A DNA stretch of 64,000 nucleotides, from the NCBI RefSeq assembly GCF_900313035.1, contig NZ_OMPS01000003.1, positions 117,501-181,500 on the forward strand. The letters run 5' to 3'. A program made the translations under genes and the position numbers. Source of the stretch: Ruegeria sp. EL01 (GTDB lineage: Bacteria; Pseudomonadota; Alphaproteobacteria; Rhodobacterales; Rhodobacteraceae). Of the stretch, positions 46,964 through 56,120 are shown piece after piece (the stretch's first letter is position 1; each line of letters opens with the position of its first letter). The notes under the pieces were generated by a model. The model worked only from the letters and a program-made list of their open reading frames with translations, made no database searches and was not told where the DNA came from.

Positions 46964-47992
46964 CTAGCGCGCAGTTACGTCCACCCAGACCAAACGATGA
47001 CGGCTGGCGCTTTCGGCACTGTCCCGCAGGTCGGTGCCGGGTGCCGGCCAAAAGACGCCCGCATCAACGACTTTTAGGTCGACCGACGGCAGGACGTAAT
47101 CCACTCGCATCTGTCCAACGGCTTTCCAGTGAACCGTTGTCAGGGCGCCAGCCGCGCCCCTTTGTTGCGGGTCTTGCAGGTGCGGATTGGCCAGAAGAGA
47201 TCGGATTGCGTCTTTGCGACCATCGCCCTGATCCGGGTCCAGATTGGCATCCCCGGCGACCACAAAACGGGCTTCGGGCATAGGTCCGAGGTCACCGTTC
47301 ATCAGCAATGACCACAGTCGAATCTCATCCCGGTTGCGCAGTCCGTTGCGGTCTTCGGGTCCGTCAAAGACCGGCGGACTGGCGTGAAACGTCATAAGGC
47401 TGAGGCGACCTATCGGTGTGGCGATTGGGACCACCCAATGCCCGGTAGAGGACAGGCGTTGCGCGGCCTGGGCCTTGTTCGAAGGGAAAGGTTCACCCTT
47501 TACCGTTGGCAATTCGGCTCCGGGCAGGTCACGCCATAGCAGGTCAGAAAAATCCTGGATGTCGGAGCGCAGAATTTCGTGTTTTGAGAGCACGGCCAAC
47601 CCGCCGTGACCAGTAAACAACCCCCAGCCTTGCGAATCGCCAGGACCCTGCGTGCGACCATCCCCATCCAGATCAAGGCCAGACTCCAAGCCCGAATTCG
47701 GCTGGGCCGCAAAGTGATGGGGGAAATCCAGTCCGGATTCGCGCAGTTTCTCGGACAAAGCGGTCAGGGCGAGGCCATCCATGTCCCAGTCGAAGCCCTG
47801 CAGCGCCACAATGTCTGGCTGCGCAGCCACCAGCACCGCGACAACAGCCTGGACTTGTGCGTCGTCGCGCTGAATGTCCCGCAGCAAAAGCCCCGGACCT
47901 TTTCGGCTGAGTTCGGTATTGAAGGTGGCGACGCGTATTACATCTGCTTGCGCCGCAAAGGGCAGCAAACACAGAACAAGGGAGCGGATCAT
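46964..47992 (-). CDS. Secreted endonuclease/exonuclease/phosphatase family protein
   Basis: A 342-residue protein with a signal peptide (MIRSLVLCLLPFAAQA) and the EEP fold: VATFNTEL at the mature N-terminus, QPDIVALQGFDWD, GGLAVLSKHEI, LMTFHASPP, VVAGDANLDPDQGDG and a C-terminal SRHRLVWVDV (catalytic His). The usual catalytic Glu at LQ(E) is Gln-Gly here, which may weaken nuclease activity. Acts outside the cytoplasm, perhaps in phosphate or DNA scavenging. It overlaps the membrane-protein gene upstream by 4 nt. Confidence 0.82.
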   Translation of the reverse strand: MIRSLVLCLLPFAAQADVIRVATFNTELSRKGPGLLLRDIQRDDAQVQAVVAVLVAAQPDIVALQGFDWDMDGLALTALSEKLRESGLDFPHHFAAQPNSGLESGLDLDGDGRTQGPGDSQGWGLFTGHGGLAVLSKHEILRSDIQDFSDLLWRDLPGAELPTVKGEPFPSNKAQAAQRLSSTGHWVVPIATPIGRLSLMTFHASPPVFDGPEDRNGLRNRDEIRLWSLLMNGDLGPMPEARFVVAGDANLDPDQGDGRKDAIRSLLANPHLQDPQQRGAAGALTTVHWKAVGQMRVDYVLPSVDLKVVDAGVFWPAPGTDLRDSAESASRHRLVWVDVTAR

Positions 47993-48876
47993 GCGGCCTG
48001 AGTTGTCTCGTTCGTGGAATAGGCGCGGCGTTTTTCAACGATCAAACCTGCGATACGCAGTGTCGCCATTCCCCGCATGATCATACTGGCGGGCAAAAAG
48101 GCCCACGCGCTTAGCGTCCAAATCAAGGTCTGAGGATTGCTCAGCGAGATTGGGTTGGCGAAATTCGTCAGCATCTCAATCGCGGCAGGGATAAGGAAAG
48201 GAAGCAAGATGCCAATGCAGATGTTCAAACGTCCATCGCGCTGCAGGCGCGCCACGACATCCCCACCTTTGGTTGGGTCAAACAGCGGTAAATTGGTCCA
48301 CACGTTGAAGGCTCCGTTGCCCGTGGGCCACCCCTTTAACTTGACGGCATATGCAAAGCTGGCGATCGTCACCAAGGCGGCAACATAAGCAACACTGGCC
48401 GTGATGCGAACCAGCTCAACAAGCGCCAGGCTTGAGTCGGCTGGCAGCATCAAAACAATCAGGCGAACCGGCGAATACGGGAAGTCGACCACATTGGCGA
48501 CGGACAGACCCATTGAATAGAAGAACGTGGTCAGTTCTGTCGGCGCGTAAGCGTTCTTACAGATCAGCGTCAGGAACGTGATCATCGACATCAGACCAAC
48601 GAATCGTAGCCGGTTCACCGGCGGCGCATCACGAAATTCAATAAAGCTGGGAAAGGCAGAGTTGTATTCGGCAAATGTCAAGATAAACGCAAGTATCGCG
48701 AGAAAGACCACGATCTCGGTCCCGTTCGTCGATGATACTGGGAGGTACAACGCGGGGGTAAGCACCATGAGTGCCACCAATATTCCACGTATCGCCGCCC
48801 CTGATGTGCGCGCAATCACAATTCCGAACCCTTTTTTCAAACCGGAGTAGCCGATCTCTGCCGACTTACTTTCCAA
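47989..48876 (-). CDS. Hypothetical multi-pass membrane protein (295 aa)
   Basis: No family recognised. About six hydrophobic segments: AIRGILVALMVLTPALYLPV, IVVFLAILAFILTFAEY, FVGLMSMITFLTLIC, ASVAYVAALVTIASFAYAVK, ICIGILLPFLIPAAIEML and TLSAWAFLPASMIMRGMATL. The C-terminus is cytoplasmic and basic. It is co-translated with the secreted EEP protein, which suggests a shared role. Confidence 0.75.
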   Translation of the reverse strand: MESKSAEIGYSGLKKGFGIVIARTSGAAIRGILVALMVLTPALYLPVSSTNGTEIVVFLAILAFILTFAEYNSAFPSFIEFRDAPPVNRLRFVGLMSMITFLTLICKNAYAPTELTTFFYSMGLSVANVVDFPYSPVRLIVLMLPADSSLALVELVRITASVAYVAALVTIASFAYAVKLKGWPTGNGAFNVWTNLPLFDPTKGGDVVARLQRDGRLNICIGILLPFLIPAAIEMLTNFANPISLSNPQTLIWTLSAWAFLPASMIMRGMATLRIAGLIVEKRRAYSTNETTQAA

Positions 48877-49094
48877 CTTGTCTCCGCCGATTTTTTCTTG
48901 GCGGTTGCCTGTCTAACGACACATTGGCGATAAGCGACATTTCGCTCAAGCCATGGCGCAGAAGACACCTGATTTCGGGCAAAATGATGGCAAAAGTGGT
49001 GCGGCTTTGCATCATTGCCGTCGTAAATTCGACGTGTAAAAGATTCGACTCACTACATGTTGTGGGTGTATCGGGTTTAACCCCTAGAATGCGA
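48877..49094. other. Intergenic region before the membrane-protein gene
   Basis: Should contain the promoter of the 47989-48876 gene at its left end. No convincing gene or repeat is visible in the rest; short frames on the plus strand lack ribosome-binding sites. Confidence 0.4.
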
Positions 49095-49118
49095 ACGGGG
49101 CCGCCTCGGCGACCCCGT
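49095..49118 (-). terminator. Terminator hairpin after leuD
   Basis: ACGGGG-CGCC pairs with GGCG-CCCCGT (49095-49118) with one C.A mismatch and a TC turn, 34 nt beyond the leuD stop on the minus strand. Confidence 0.6.
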
Positions 49119-49151
49119 CAGGTTGAGTGTCCACAGATTCGTCCCCAAGAA

Positions 49152-49757
49152 TCAGACCCAGGGGCGGGCTTGGCTTGCGTGATCTTCGAATTTGTCGATG
49201 TGATGGTCTTTTTCCATCGTCAGCCCGATATCGTCCAGACCATGGATCAGGCAATGCTTGCGATGGGGGTCGATGTCGAATTCGATCACAACGCCATCTG
49301 AAGTGGTGATCTGCTGATCTTCGAGGTGTACGGTCATACGGGCGTTTTCACCCTTGTGCGCGTCGTCCATCAAAACAGCATGATGGTCTTCTTCGACCAC
49401 GATCGGCAGGATGCCGTTCTTGAAGCAGTTGTTGAAGAAGATATCGGCGAAGCTGGTCGAGATCACAACCTTGATGCCGAAATCCTTGATCGCCCAAGGT
49501 GCGTGTTCACGCGATGATCCGCAGCCGAAGTTGTCACCGGCCACCAGAATCTCGGTGCTGCGGTAGGCAGGTTTGTTCAGGACAAACTCTTCGTTCTCAC
49601 CGCCGTGATCGTGATAGCGCATCTCGTCAAACAGCACGACGCCAAGGCCGGACCGTTTGATGGTTTTCAGGTGCACCTTCGGAATGATCATATCGGTATC
49701 GATATTGATCAATGGCATTGGGGCGGCCACCCCGTGGACTTTTTCAAACTTTTCCAT
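49152..49757 (-). CDS. leuD: 3-isopropylmalate dehydratase small subunit
   Basis: A 201-residue swivel-domain subunit that pairs with LeuC to isomerise isopropylmalate. Landmarks are [20 protein letters not shown] (residues about 15-34), [19 protein letters not shown] and [12 protein letters not shown]. The start at MEKFEKVHG is the first homologous Met; the 11 upstream codons are not LeuD-like. Same strand as leuC but separated from it by an hdeD-like gene. Confidence 0.96.
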   Translation of the reverse strand: MEKFEKVHGVAAPMPLINIDTDMIIPKVHLKTIKRSGLGVVLFDEMRYHDHGGENEEFVLNKPAYRSTEILVAGDNFGCGSSREHAPWAIKDFGIKVVISTSFADIFFNNCFKNGILPIVVEEDHHAVLMDDAHKGENARMTVHLEDQQITTSDGVVIEFDIDPHRKHCLIHGLDDIGLTMEKDHHIDKFEDHASQARPWV

Positions 49758-49799
49758 GTCTACACTCCTGCGAGAGAGGGCCGCGCCCAAGCCTCGCGT

Positions 49800-50342
49800 T
49801 TAAGCCTCTTTCAATTGGTCGGGTGCGTTCTTCACGAAGAACGCCATAAACACCAATCCGAACCCGTTAAACAGCATCTCGATGCCCAGCAGGATACCCA
49901 GAAGGCTCAGCAAAGCGGCAGGGTCGCTGCTTGCATAAGACCAGATGATACCTGCGAGGATGATCGACAAGATGCCCGAGATCAGCGTGGGCCAGAAAAA
50001 CTGTGTTCCGCGCATCTGGAACGACAGGATGATCCGCGCAATGCCGCCTGCCATAAACAGGATCAGCACCACAGTTGCCAGAGTCAGCGTTCCCTGCAAG
50101 GGATGATCCAGAAAGGACCAGCCTAGAAACAGCATCACTGCCCCCATGATGAGTGACAGGATCTTGTTGCCGGCTCCCGCAACGGTGAACCCACCAACAA
50201 CCTGCAGCGCACCGCACACCAGCAGTAACACACCGGTTACCACCGTCACGGCAATCGATGCGACCTGAGGCGCGCCCAGCACAAAGATGCCGAACGCGAT
50301 AGATAGCAGCCCCAGTAGCAGCCATTTGATCCAATCACTCAT
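49800..50342 (-). CDS. HdeD/DUF308 family membrane protein
   Basis: A 180-residue inner-membrane protein with six predicted helices, including WLLLGLLSIAFGIFVLGAPQ, VVTGVLLLVCGALQVVGGFT, LVILFMAGGIARIILSFQMR and LISGILSIILAGIIWSYASS. The internal duplication of GI(L)...G motifs fits HdeD, linked to acid resistance in enterics; role here unknown. Inserted between leuC (37-nt gap) and leuD (42-nt gap), all on one strand, so probably co-transcribed with both. Confidence 0.85.
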   Translation of the reverse strand: MSDWIKWLLLGLLSIAFGIFVLGAPQVASIAVTVVTGVLLLVCGALQVVGGFTVAGAGNKILSLIMGAVMLFLGWSFLDHPLQGTLTLATVVLILFMAGGIARIILSFQMRGTQFFWPTLISGILSIILAGIIWSYASSDPAALLSLLGILLGIEMLFNGFGLVFMAFFVKNAPDQLKEA

Positions 50343-50379
50343 ATTTCAATTCCCTCAAAGGTTGATTTATGAGAGCAGC

Positions 50380-51783
50380 TTACATCAACTCTCGGACATC
50401 TGTCAGCCGTCCTGTGATTGCCGCAGCGGCAGCCATTGCAGGGCTCAGGAGATGGGTGCGTCCACCGCGTCCCTGACGGCCTTCAAAGTTGCGGTTTGAG
50501 GTCGCGGCACAGCGTTCGCCCGGCTCCAATTGATCGGGGTTCATTGCCAAACACATCGAACACCCGGCCAGACGCCATTCGAACCCGGCCTCTTTGAAGA
50601 TCTCGGCGAGACCCTCTTCCTCGGCCTGCGCGCGCACAAGGCCCGAACCGGGCACGACCATAGCGCGCATCCCATCCTTGACCTTTTTGCCCTTCAGGAT
50701 AGCAGCCGCAGCGCGCAGATCTTCGATCCGACCATTGGTGCAAGACCCGATAAAGACCGTGTCGATTTCCACATCGCTGAGTTTCTGACCCGCTTCCAGA
50801 CCCATATATTCGATAGACCGACGGGCCGCTTCGACCTTGCCGCCTTCGAAATCCTCGGGGCTGGGCACAGTTGCGGTGATTGGCAGAACATCCTCGGGGC
50901 TGGTTCCCCAGGTCACGACCGGAGCGATATCTTCACCGCGCAGGGTGATGACCTTGTCGAAATGCGCGTCGTCATCGGTGTAAAGCGTCTTCCACCAATT
51001 CAGAGCGGCCTCCCATTGCGCGCCCTTCGGCGCGTGCGGGCGGCCCTTGACGTATTCATAGGTTGTCTCGTCCGGCGCGATCAGACCGGCGCGGGCGCCG
51101 CCTTCAATGGCCATGTTGCAGACGGTCATGCGGCCTTCCATCGACAGATCGCGGATCGCTTCACCGCAATACTCGATGACATAGCCGGTACCGCCGGCTG
51201 TGCCGGTTTCGCCGATTACGGCCAGAGTGATGTCCTTGGCGGTCACACCCGGCTGCAGTTTGCCAGTGATTTCCACCTTCATGTTCTTTGACTTCTTCTG
51301 GATCAGCGTCTGCGTGGCCAGAACGTGCTCAACCTCGGATGTCCCGATACCATGGGCCAGGGCGCCAAACGCGCCGTGGGTGGCGGTGTGGCTGTCGCCG
51401 CAGACAACGGTCATACCCGGCAAAGTCCAACCCTGTTCAGGGCCGACGATGTGAACAATGCCCTGACGGACGTCATGCACCGGATAGTAGTGAATGCCGA
51501 AATCCTTGGCATTCTTGTCCAGCGCTTCGACCTGAATACGCGATTCCGGGTTTTCGATCCCATTCACGCGGTCTGGCGTGGTTGGTACGTTATGATCCGG
51601 CACGGCGATGGTTTTCTCCGGTGCACGGACTGGCCGTCCCGCCATACGCAGCCCTTCAAAGGCCTGCGGGCTGGTGACTTCGTGCACCAGATGGCGGTCG
51701 ATATACAGCAAACAGGTTCCATCATCGGCTTCGTGCGCGACATGGGAATCCCAAATCTTGTCATAGAGTGTTTTGGGGGACAT
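50380..51783 (-). CDS. leuC: 3-isopropylmalate dehydratase large subunit
   Basis: A 467-residue aconitase-like [4Fe-4S] subunit of leucine synthesis. N-terminus [20 protein letters not shown]; cluster Cys in [14 protein letters not shown] (near residue 347) and [14 protein letters not shown] (near 407-410); [20 protein letters not shown] and [20 protein letters not shown] are standard. Full length. Starts the leuC-hdeD-leuD cluster. No leucine-codon leader peptide or attenuator was found upstream. Confidence 0.97.
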   Translation of the reverse strand: MSPKTLYDKIWDSHVAHEADDGTCLLYIDRHLVHEVTSPQAFEGLRMAGRPVRAPEKTIAVPDHNVPTTPDRVNGIENPESRIQVEALDKNAKDFGIHYYPVHDVRQGIVHIVGPEQGWTLPGMTVVCGDSHTATHGAFGALAHGIGTSEVEHVLATQTLIQKKSKNMKVEITGKLQPGVTAKDITLAVIGETGTAGGTGYVIEYCGEAIRDLSMEGRMTVCNMAIEGGARAGLIAPDETTYEYVKGRPHAPKGAQWEAALNWWKTLYTDDDAHFDKVITLRGEDIAPVVTWGTSPEDVLPITATVPSPEDFEGGKVEAARRSIEYMGLEAGQKLSDVEIDTVFIGSCTNGRIEDLRAAAAILKGKKVKDGMRAMVVPGSGLVRAQAEEEGLAEIFKEAGFEWRLAGCSMCLAMNPDQLEPGERCAATSNRNFEGRQGRGGRTHLLSPAMAAAAAITGRLTDVRELM

Positions 51784-52053
51784 CGGTCCTCTCCCGAGAT
51801 AATGAGAAATAGCTGGCGAGTGGCTGGGCGCCGCTTATAGGCGGGCCAGAATCGTACGGGCGGCCCCAAAGAACCGTTCACGCAGGCGCGTGCGGTCTTG
51901 CAATGTCGGAGCTGGGGCCAAAAAGACTCTCATACGCACCAGATATATCGGGCGTTCGCGTCAATCAAGGTTCAATCCCTATTCTGCTTGTCCCTATGGC
52001 TTTGGGTTGCATCACACGCGCGCCTTGTCCAAGTTGTTCGTCAGGAGACGTGC
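51784..52053. other. Divergent promoter region, leuC / mscS
   Basis: 270 bp holding the promoters of leuC (minus) and the mscS-type gene (plus). It has several GC-rich stretches but no clear operator, riboswitch or leader peptide. Confidence 0.4.
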
Positions 52054-53415
52054 ATGAACCAGGATCTGCTACCGGACTCGCTTTCGGACCTCTACGCCAA
52101 CATGACGGCGGCCTTTTCTTCGCAATTCCAAAACCTGATCGAACTGGTCATCACGCCGGGCTGGCGGCAGTATCAAATCATCATCATCGTGTTTCTGTGG
52201 GTTTTGGCCTTCGGCCTGAAGCTGATGACCCAGGGCAGCTGGGAGGCATGGGCTCGGTCGCGGACAGGTTGGCCCAAATGGCGCTTGCGCATTCTGGTTC
52301 AGCTGATGCGCCGCCTGACGCTGGTTTATTTTGTGATCCTGTCCTGGGGTCTGTATCTGATAATGCAGCAGGTCACGTGGCCGTCGCGCAGCTATTTGAT
52401 CGGGGTGTTTGCTACGCTTGCCGTGGCGTGGCTGGTCATCGCGCTGCTGGCCCGACTGGTTCGCAACCGGACGATCAGGCGGATCTTCAAATGGAGCATG
52501 TGGATCTATGCAACGCTGATTGCGTTGAGCCTGACCGATGATGTCGCCGGATTTCTGGATGGCGTGGCCGTCTCGATTGGTGATCTGAACATCACAGCAT
52601 TGGGTATACTCAAGGCCGTTCTGCTGATCGGGGTTCTACTGACCCTTGCCCGCATTGGGGCTGGTGCGGCCGAGCGGGGCCTGAAAAGTAATGACGATAT
52701 CTCGCCGTCGATGCAGGTCTTGCTGGCCAAAGGCATTCAGGTATTGCTGTTTGGCGCTGTTTTCATGGCGGCAATCCGAACGCTTGGCTTTGACCTGACC
52801 GGCATTGCGCTTTTGTCCGGTGCGATCGGTGTCGGTATTGGCTTTGGGCTGCAAAAAGTGGTGTCCAACCTGATTTCTGGCATCATCATTTTGATGGACC
52901 GCTCGATTAAACCGGGCGATGTGATCTCGCTTGGGGATACATTTGGTTGGATCAATGCGCTGGGCGCGCGCTATGTCTCGGTCGTAACCCGCGACGGGCG
53001 CGAGTACCTGATCCCGAACGAGGACCTGATCACCAATCAGGTTGTGAATTGGTCACATTCGGACCGTTTCGTGCGGTTGGATCTGGATTTCGGAACAAGC
53101 TACGGGGACGATCCCCACAAGGTCCGTGCAACGGCCATCCGGTCGGTTAAAACCGTCAATCGTGTGCTCAGCGGTGGCAAGCACGAACCTGTCTGCCATA
53201 TCACCGGTTTTGGCAACAGCAGCGTCGATTATGTTTTGCGGTTCTGGATCAGTGATCCGACCAAAGGGCTGACCAATATCCGGGGCAATGTCTATCTGGC
53301 GCTTTGGGATGCTTTCCAATCCGAAAACATTTCAATTCCCTTCCCACAGCGTGAGGTTCGCCTGCTAGGCGGAGAATCTGACGACGCAGACGGGCAACAA
53401 CTCGCCAAAGAATGA
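52054..53415 (+). CDS. MscS family mechanosensitive ion channel
   Basis: A 453-residue channel that opens under hypo-osmotic stress. About seven membrane helices; the pore-lining helix is the Gly/Ala-rich LLSGAIGVGIGFGLQKVVSN (near residue 252), followed by the beta domain (SIKPGDVISLGDTFGWINAL; YLIPNEDLITNQVVNWSHSD). Start at MNQDLLPD is supported by CAGGAGAC upstream; a longer in-frame extension from 51898 is not membrane- or family-like. Stands alone before rsfS. Confidence 0.9.
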   Translation: MNQDLLPDSLSDLYANMTAAFSSQFQNLIELVITPGWRQYQIIIIVFLWVLAFGLKLMTQGSWEAWARSRTGWPKWRLRILVQLMRRLTLVYFVILSWGLYLIMQQVTWPSRSYLIGVFATLAVAWLVIALLARLVRNRTIRRIFKWSMWIYATLIALSLTDDVAGFLDGVAVSIGDLNITALGILKAVLLIGVLLTLARIGAGAAERGLKSNDDISPSMQVLLAKGIQVLLFGAVFMAAIRTLGFDLTGIALLSGAIGVGIGFGLQKVVSNLISGIIILMDRSIKPGDVISLGDTFGWINALGARYVSVVTRDGREYLIPNEDLITNQVVNWSHSDRFVRLDLDFGTSYGDDPHKVRATAIRSVKTVNRVLSGGKHEPVCHITGFGNSSVDYVLRFWISDPTKGLTNIRGNVYLALWDAFQSENISIPFPQREVRLLGGESDDADGQQLAKE

Positions 53416-53524
53416 TCCGTCGTGTCTGGTCCCCGGTGGCCCTTCATTGAAATGTTGCAATCCGCTTGTTACCTTATATGTACCCCTGCGCCGGGGATTT
53501 GTCGGCGCGCAGCAAAGGAGGACT

Positions 53525-53581
53525 ATGTCCTGTCTCTACATACTCAGGCGGGTTTGCCCGCCGATGATGGGGCCAAAATGA
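53525..53581 (+). CDS. Putative 18-residue leader peptide upstream of rsfS
   Basis: ATG at 53525 follows a perfect AAAGGAGG (53514-53521) at a short 3-nt distance. It encodes MSCLYILRRVCPPMMGPK and stops at TGA 53579-53581, which overlaps the rsfS start as ATGA. Such coupling would let ribosomes pass directly to rsfS. Alternatively the Shine-Dalgarno serves a non-ATG rsfS start (CTG at 53530, in frame, 8 nt away) and the short ORF is incidental. Confidence 0.4.
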   Translation: MSCLYILRRVCPPMMGPK

Positions 53582-53940
53582 TGGCCCACTCTCAGTCAAT
53601 CAGCGACAAGCTGCTTGAACGTATCCTTTCCTCACTTTCCGATGACAAGGCCGAAGACGTCGTGCAGATCAACCTGCAGGGCAAATCGTCTGTCGCGGAT
53701 CACATGGTCATTGCGTCCGGTCGTTCGACACGTCAGGTCTCGGCCATGGCGGAAAAGATGACGGATCGCATCAAGCAGGAATTCGGTTTCACTTCGAAGG
53801 TCGAAGGCAAGGATGCCGGCGATTGGGTGCTGATCGATACGGGCGACGTGATCGTCCATATCTTCCGCCCCGAAGTACGCGAATTCTATCAGCTGGAAAA
53901 GATGTGGCTGCCTCAGGGCGGTAGCGCCTCAGCCAACTGA
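53578..53940 (+). CDS. rsfS: Ribosome silencing factor RsfS
   Basis: A 120-residue (from ATG 53578) Iojap/RsfS protein that binds L14 and prevents subunit joining when nutrients fall. Landmarks are LSSLSDDKAEDVVQINLQGK, SVADHMVIASGRSTRQVSAM and DWVLIDTGDVIVHIFRPEVR with the EFYQLEKMW end. Neither tandem ATG (53578, 53581) has its own good ribosome-binding site; see the leader ORF. The frame is open further upstream, so a longer protein is possible. Precedes rlmH, the common order. Confidence 0.93.
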   Translation: MMAHSQSISDKLLERILSSLSDDKAEDVVQINLQGKSSVADHMVIASGRSTRQVSAMAEKMTDRIKQEFGFTSKVEGKDAGDWVLIDTGDVIVHIFRPEVREFYQLEKMWLPQGGSASAN

Positions 53941-53949
53941 GGCGCCATC

Positions 53950-53971
53950 CCGGCCTGTATTGAAAGGCCGG
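53950..53971 (+). terminator. Hairpin between rsfS and rlmH
   Basis: CCGGCCT (53950-53956) pairs with AGGCCGG (53965-53971) over an 8-nt loop, just after the rsfS stop and 13 nt before rlmH. No T run; likely an attenuating or RNA-stability stem since the genes are normally co-transcribed. Confidence 0.4.
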
Positions 53972-53984
53972 AGGCGAGAGAGAC

Positions 53985-54455
53985 ATGCGTATCAGCATTT
54001 GTGCGGTCGGGCGATTGCGTGCCGGACCGGAGAAGACCCTGCTTGACGACTACCTGACCCGATTTGACCGAACCGGCCGCGCGCTGGGCCTTGGACCTGC
54101 GTCCGTGGTCGAGGTTGAGGACAAGAAAAACGCAGGCATGGGCGCCGAAGCGGCGCTGTTGCGCAAAGCGGTGCCCAAAGGCGCGGTGATCTGCACCTTG
54201 GATGAGCGCGGTCGGGTGATGTCTTCGCCTGATTTTGCACAGAAACTGGGTGGCTGGCGTGATGCCGGGCGGCAGGATCTGGCCTTGGTCATCGGCGGTG
54301 CGGATGGGATTGACCCGTCTTTAAGGGTCGAGGCGGATTTTTCGATCTCACTCGGGTCAATGGTCTGGCCACATATGCTGGTCCGTGTGATGCTGGCCGA
54401 GCAACTTTACAGGGCCGCGACCATACTTTCTGGTGGGCCGTATCACCGGGTCTGA
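53985..54455 (+). CDS. rlmH: 23S rRNA pseudouridine-1915 N3-methyltransferase
   Basis: A 156-residue SPOUT methyltransferase acting on 23S helix 69 of the assembled 70S ribosome. The trefoil-knot signature is [11 protein letters not shown] (SAM site) and the C-terminus ends LSGGPYHRV, near-invariant in RlmH. Family length (about 155) is normal. GAGAGAGAC precedes the ATG. Follows rsfS as in many bacteria. Confidence 0.96.
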   Translation: MRISICAVGRLRAGPEKTLLDDYLTRFDRTGRALGLGPASVVEVEDKKNAGMGAEAALLRKAVPKGAVICTLDERGRVMSSPDFAQKLGGWRDAGRQDLALVIGGADGIDPSLRVEADFSISLGSMVWPHMLVRVMLAEQLYRAATILSGGPYHRV

Positions 54456-54456
54456 C

Positions 54457-54942
54457 ATGGCGCAGCTTCTGATCGTCTACCATTCGCGCACCGGCGGCAG
54501 TCGGCAAATGGCCGAGGCGGCCGCCGAAGCCGCGCGGGATGACGCAGAAACCATTTTGAAAACCGCTGATAGCGCAGGCCCTAATGATCTGCTGAAGGCA
54601 GATGGCTATATCTTTTGCGCGCCCGAAAACCTTGCGGCGATATCGGGTGTGATGAAGGACTTTTTTGACCGCAACTATTACCCTGCGCTGGGTCGCATTG
54701 AAGGGCGGCCCTATGCGCTGATGGTCTGCGCCGGATCAGACGGCGAAAACGCAGCCCGTCAAATGGCGCGGATCGCGACCGGCTGGCGCTTGAAAGAGGT
54801 GCAGCCGCCGTTGATCATCTGCACCCACGCACAATCACCAGAGGCGATTTTGGCCGCAAAGACCATCCCCGAAAACCAACTTGGTTCTTGTCGCGAGATC
54901 GGGGCCGCCATGTCCGCGGGTCTTAGCCTTGGGATCTTCTGA
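54457..54942 (+). CDS. Flavodoxin-like / NADPH-dependent FMN reductase-type protein
   Basis: A 161-residue flavodoxin-fold protein. The FMN phosphate loop is YHSRTGGSRQMAEAA at residues 8-22, and DGYIFCAPENLAAISG (near residue 50) forms the isoalloxazine contact. The start is the ATG one base after the rlmH stop. Redox role unknown. It ends 3 nt from a convergent gene with no terminator between. Confidence 0.8.
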   Translation: MAQLLIVYHSRTGGSRQMAEAAAEAARDDAETILKTADSAGPNDLLKADGYIFCAPENLAAISGVMKDFFDRNYYPALGRIEGRPYALMVCAGSDGENAARQMARIATGWRLKEVQPPLIICTHAQSPEAILAAKTIPENQLGSCREIGAAMSAGLSLGIF

Positions 54943-54945
54943 AGC

Positions 54946-55293
54946 TCAGTTCAGCGTGACAAGCGTCGTTTCGGTATTCCAGCCGTCGACATTGCAGCGC
55001 GCTTGAATTTGAACCTGCGTGGCACCTTCCGGAATAATCACGCCGCTTAGGGATCGGGTAAACGGCTGCTCATTCTCATGCGGGTGGTGCAGCACGCGCA
55101 TGCCGAGCTCAGTGCCCTCCATATCAAGAACCCGCCAGCCATCAGCATAGTGATCCCATCCAGTGTCGGGATGCCTGATCGTCACATCGAAACGCCAAGT
55201 CTCGCCACTTCGGTTGGCCGAGACCTTCTCGATAACCGACGGGTCGGCAAAAGCGGGTGCAGCCAGAAAGGCGCTGAGAATCAAATATCGCAT
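54946..55293 (-). CDS. Secreted hypothetical protein (115 aa)
   Basis: No named family recognised. Signal peptide MRYLILSAFLAAPAFA is cut before DPSV. The mature part (WRFDVTIRHPDTGWDHYADG, then GMRVLHHPHENEQPFTRSLS) looks like a small beta-sandwich periplasmic protein with a His cluster. The start at the signal peptide is preferred over a longer frame reading into the upstream region. Confidence 0.7.
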   Translation of the reverse strand: MRYLILSAFLAAPAFADPSVIEKVSANRSGETWRFDVTIRHPDTGWDHYADGWRVLDMEGTELGMRVLHHPHENEQPFTRSLSGVIIPEGATQVQIQARCNVDGWNTETTLVTLN

Positions 55294-55328
55294 GGGCTGA
55301 CCATAATGGTTGGCGAATGCCATGGGAA

Positions 55329-56039
55329 TCACGACTCTGTGTTTGGGGGCAGGGTCAAAAGGATCGCACGAGAATGCGATGCAAATTCCCGCCGATATAG
55401 TACCCCAACGGTAATAGCGGTGCCCAAAATCAGCGCAACAGGCCCTAATATCCAAGCCAATGTGGCCAGCGCAAAATAGGTGGCACGCAATGCGCGGTTG
55501 AAACTGCGGGCAGCGGTCACGCAGATTTCGGCGGCCTGTGCGGCGCGGGGATAAGCTTGCTGATCCTCCGGGTCATTGGGAACCGCGGCCATCAACACTG
55601 CGCAATACCCGAACAACCGATGTGCCCAGACGTATTTCAGGAACGCATTGGCCAACAGTAAAATCACGGCCAGTATCTTGATCTCCCAGACCAGGGCTGG
55701 CGCGCTGCCAATGGCGAGATCGCTGGCAACCCCGGCCAAACGTTCTGTGTTCCCCAGCAAGGCAAGACCACCGCCAATGGCGATCATGGTTGTCGAGGCA
55801 AAAAACGTGCTGCCCTGACGCATTGCGGCGACGACCTGTGCGTCGAACATCCTGGGCTGGCGCGTGACCATCTCGCGCATCCAGTTGCGGCGAAAGTCAT
55901 CCATCATCATCGACACCGATGGCTTGTTCGGCGACGGGTGTTCGATCTTCCAACCGATCCACTGCCATGCGCCGAGCAGCAACAAAACAGCGGCATAGTC
56001 CAGTGATGAAAACAACAGGGCGCGGTCGATCCAGGTCAT
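55329..56039 (-). CDS. DUF599 family membrane protein
   Basis: A 236-residue membrane protein with about four helices: an N-terminal LDYAAVLLLLGAWQWIGW, STFFASTTMIAIGGGLALLG, ILAVILLLANAFLKYVWAHR and AILGPVALILGTAITVGVLY-like end. The RRNWMREMVTRQPRMFDAQV loop is characteristic of DUF599. Function unknown. Divergent from glcD with about 80 bp between. Confidence 0.82.
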   Translation of the reverse strand: MTWIDRALLFSSLDYAAVLLLLGAWQWIGWKIEHPSPNKPSVSMMMDDFRRNWMREMVTRQPRMFDAQVVAAMRQGSTFFASTTMIAIGGGLALLGNTERLAGVASDLAIGSAPALVWEIKILAVILLLANAFLKYVWAHRLFGYCAVLMAAVPNDPEDQQAYPRAAQAAEICVTAARSFNRALRATYFALATLAWILGPVALILGTAITVGVLYRREFASHSRAILLTLPPNTES

Positions 56040-56085
56040 GCCCGCGACAGTACGTCCGGATATCAGAACTTGCCAGATGGAGAAA

Positions 56086-56106
56086 TTGGTAATATTATTT
56101 TACCAA
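56086..56106. promoter_or_regulatory. Operator-like palindrome upstream of glcD
   Basis: TTGGTAA-N7-TTACCAA is a perfect 7-bp inverted repeat (56086-56092 and 56100-56106), immediately before the glcD ribosome-binding site. TTGGT...ACCAA half-sites are those of FadR-subfamily GntR regulators such as GlcC and LldR, though the spacing is wider than usual. No such regulator gene is in the window next to glcDEF. Confidence 0.55.
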
Positions 56107-56120
56107 ATGGAGGATCAGCG

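Noticed and set aside
51784-52053. Possible leucine leader peptide or T-box-like leader before leuC
   Set aside because: No run of Leu codons and no attenuator pair could be found.
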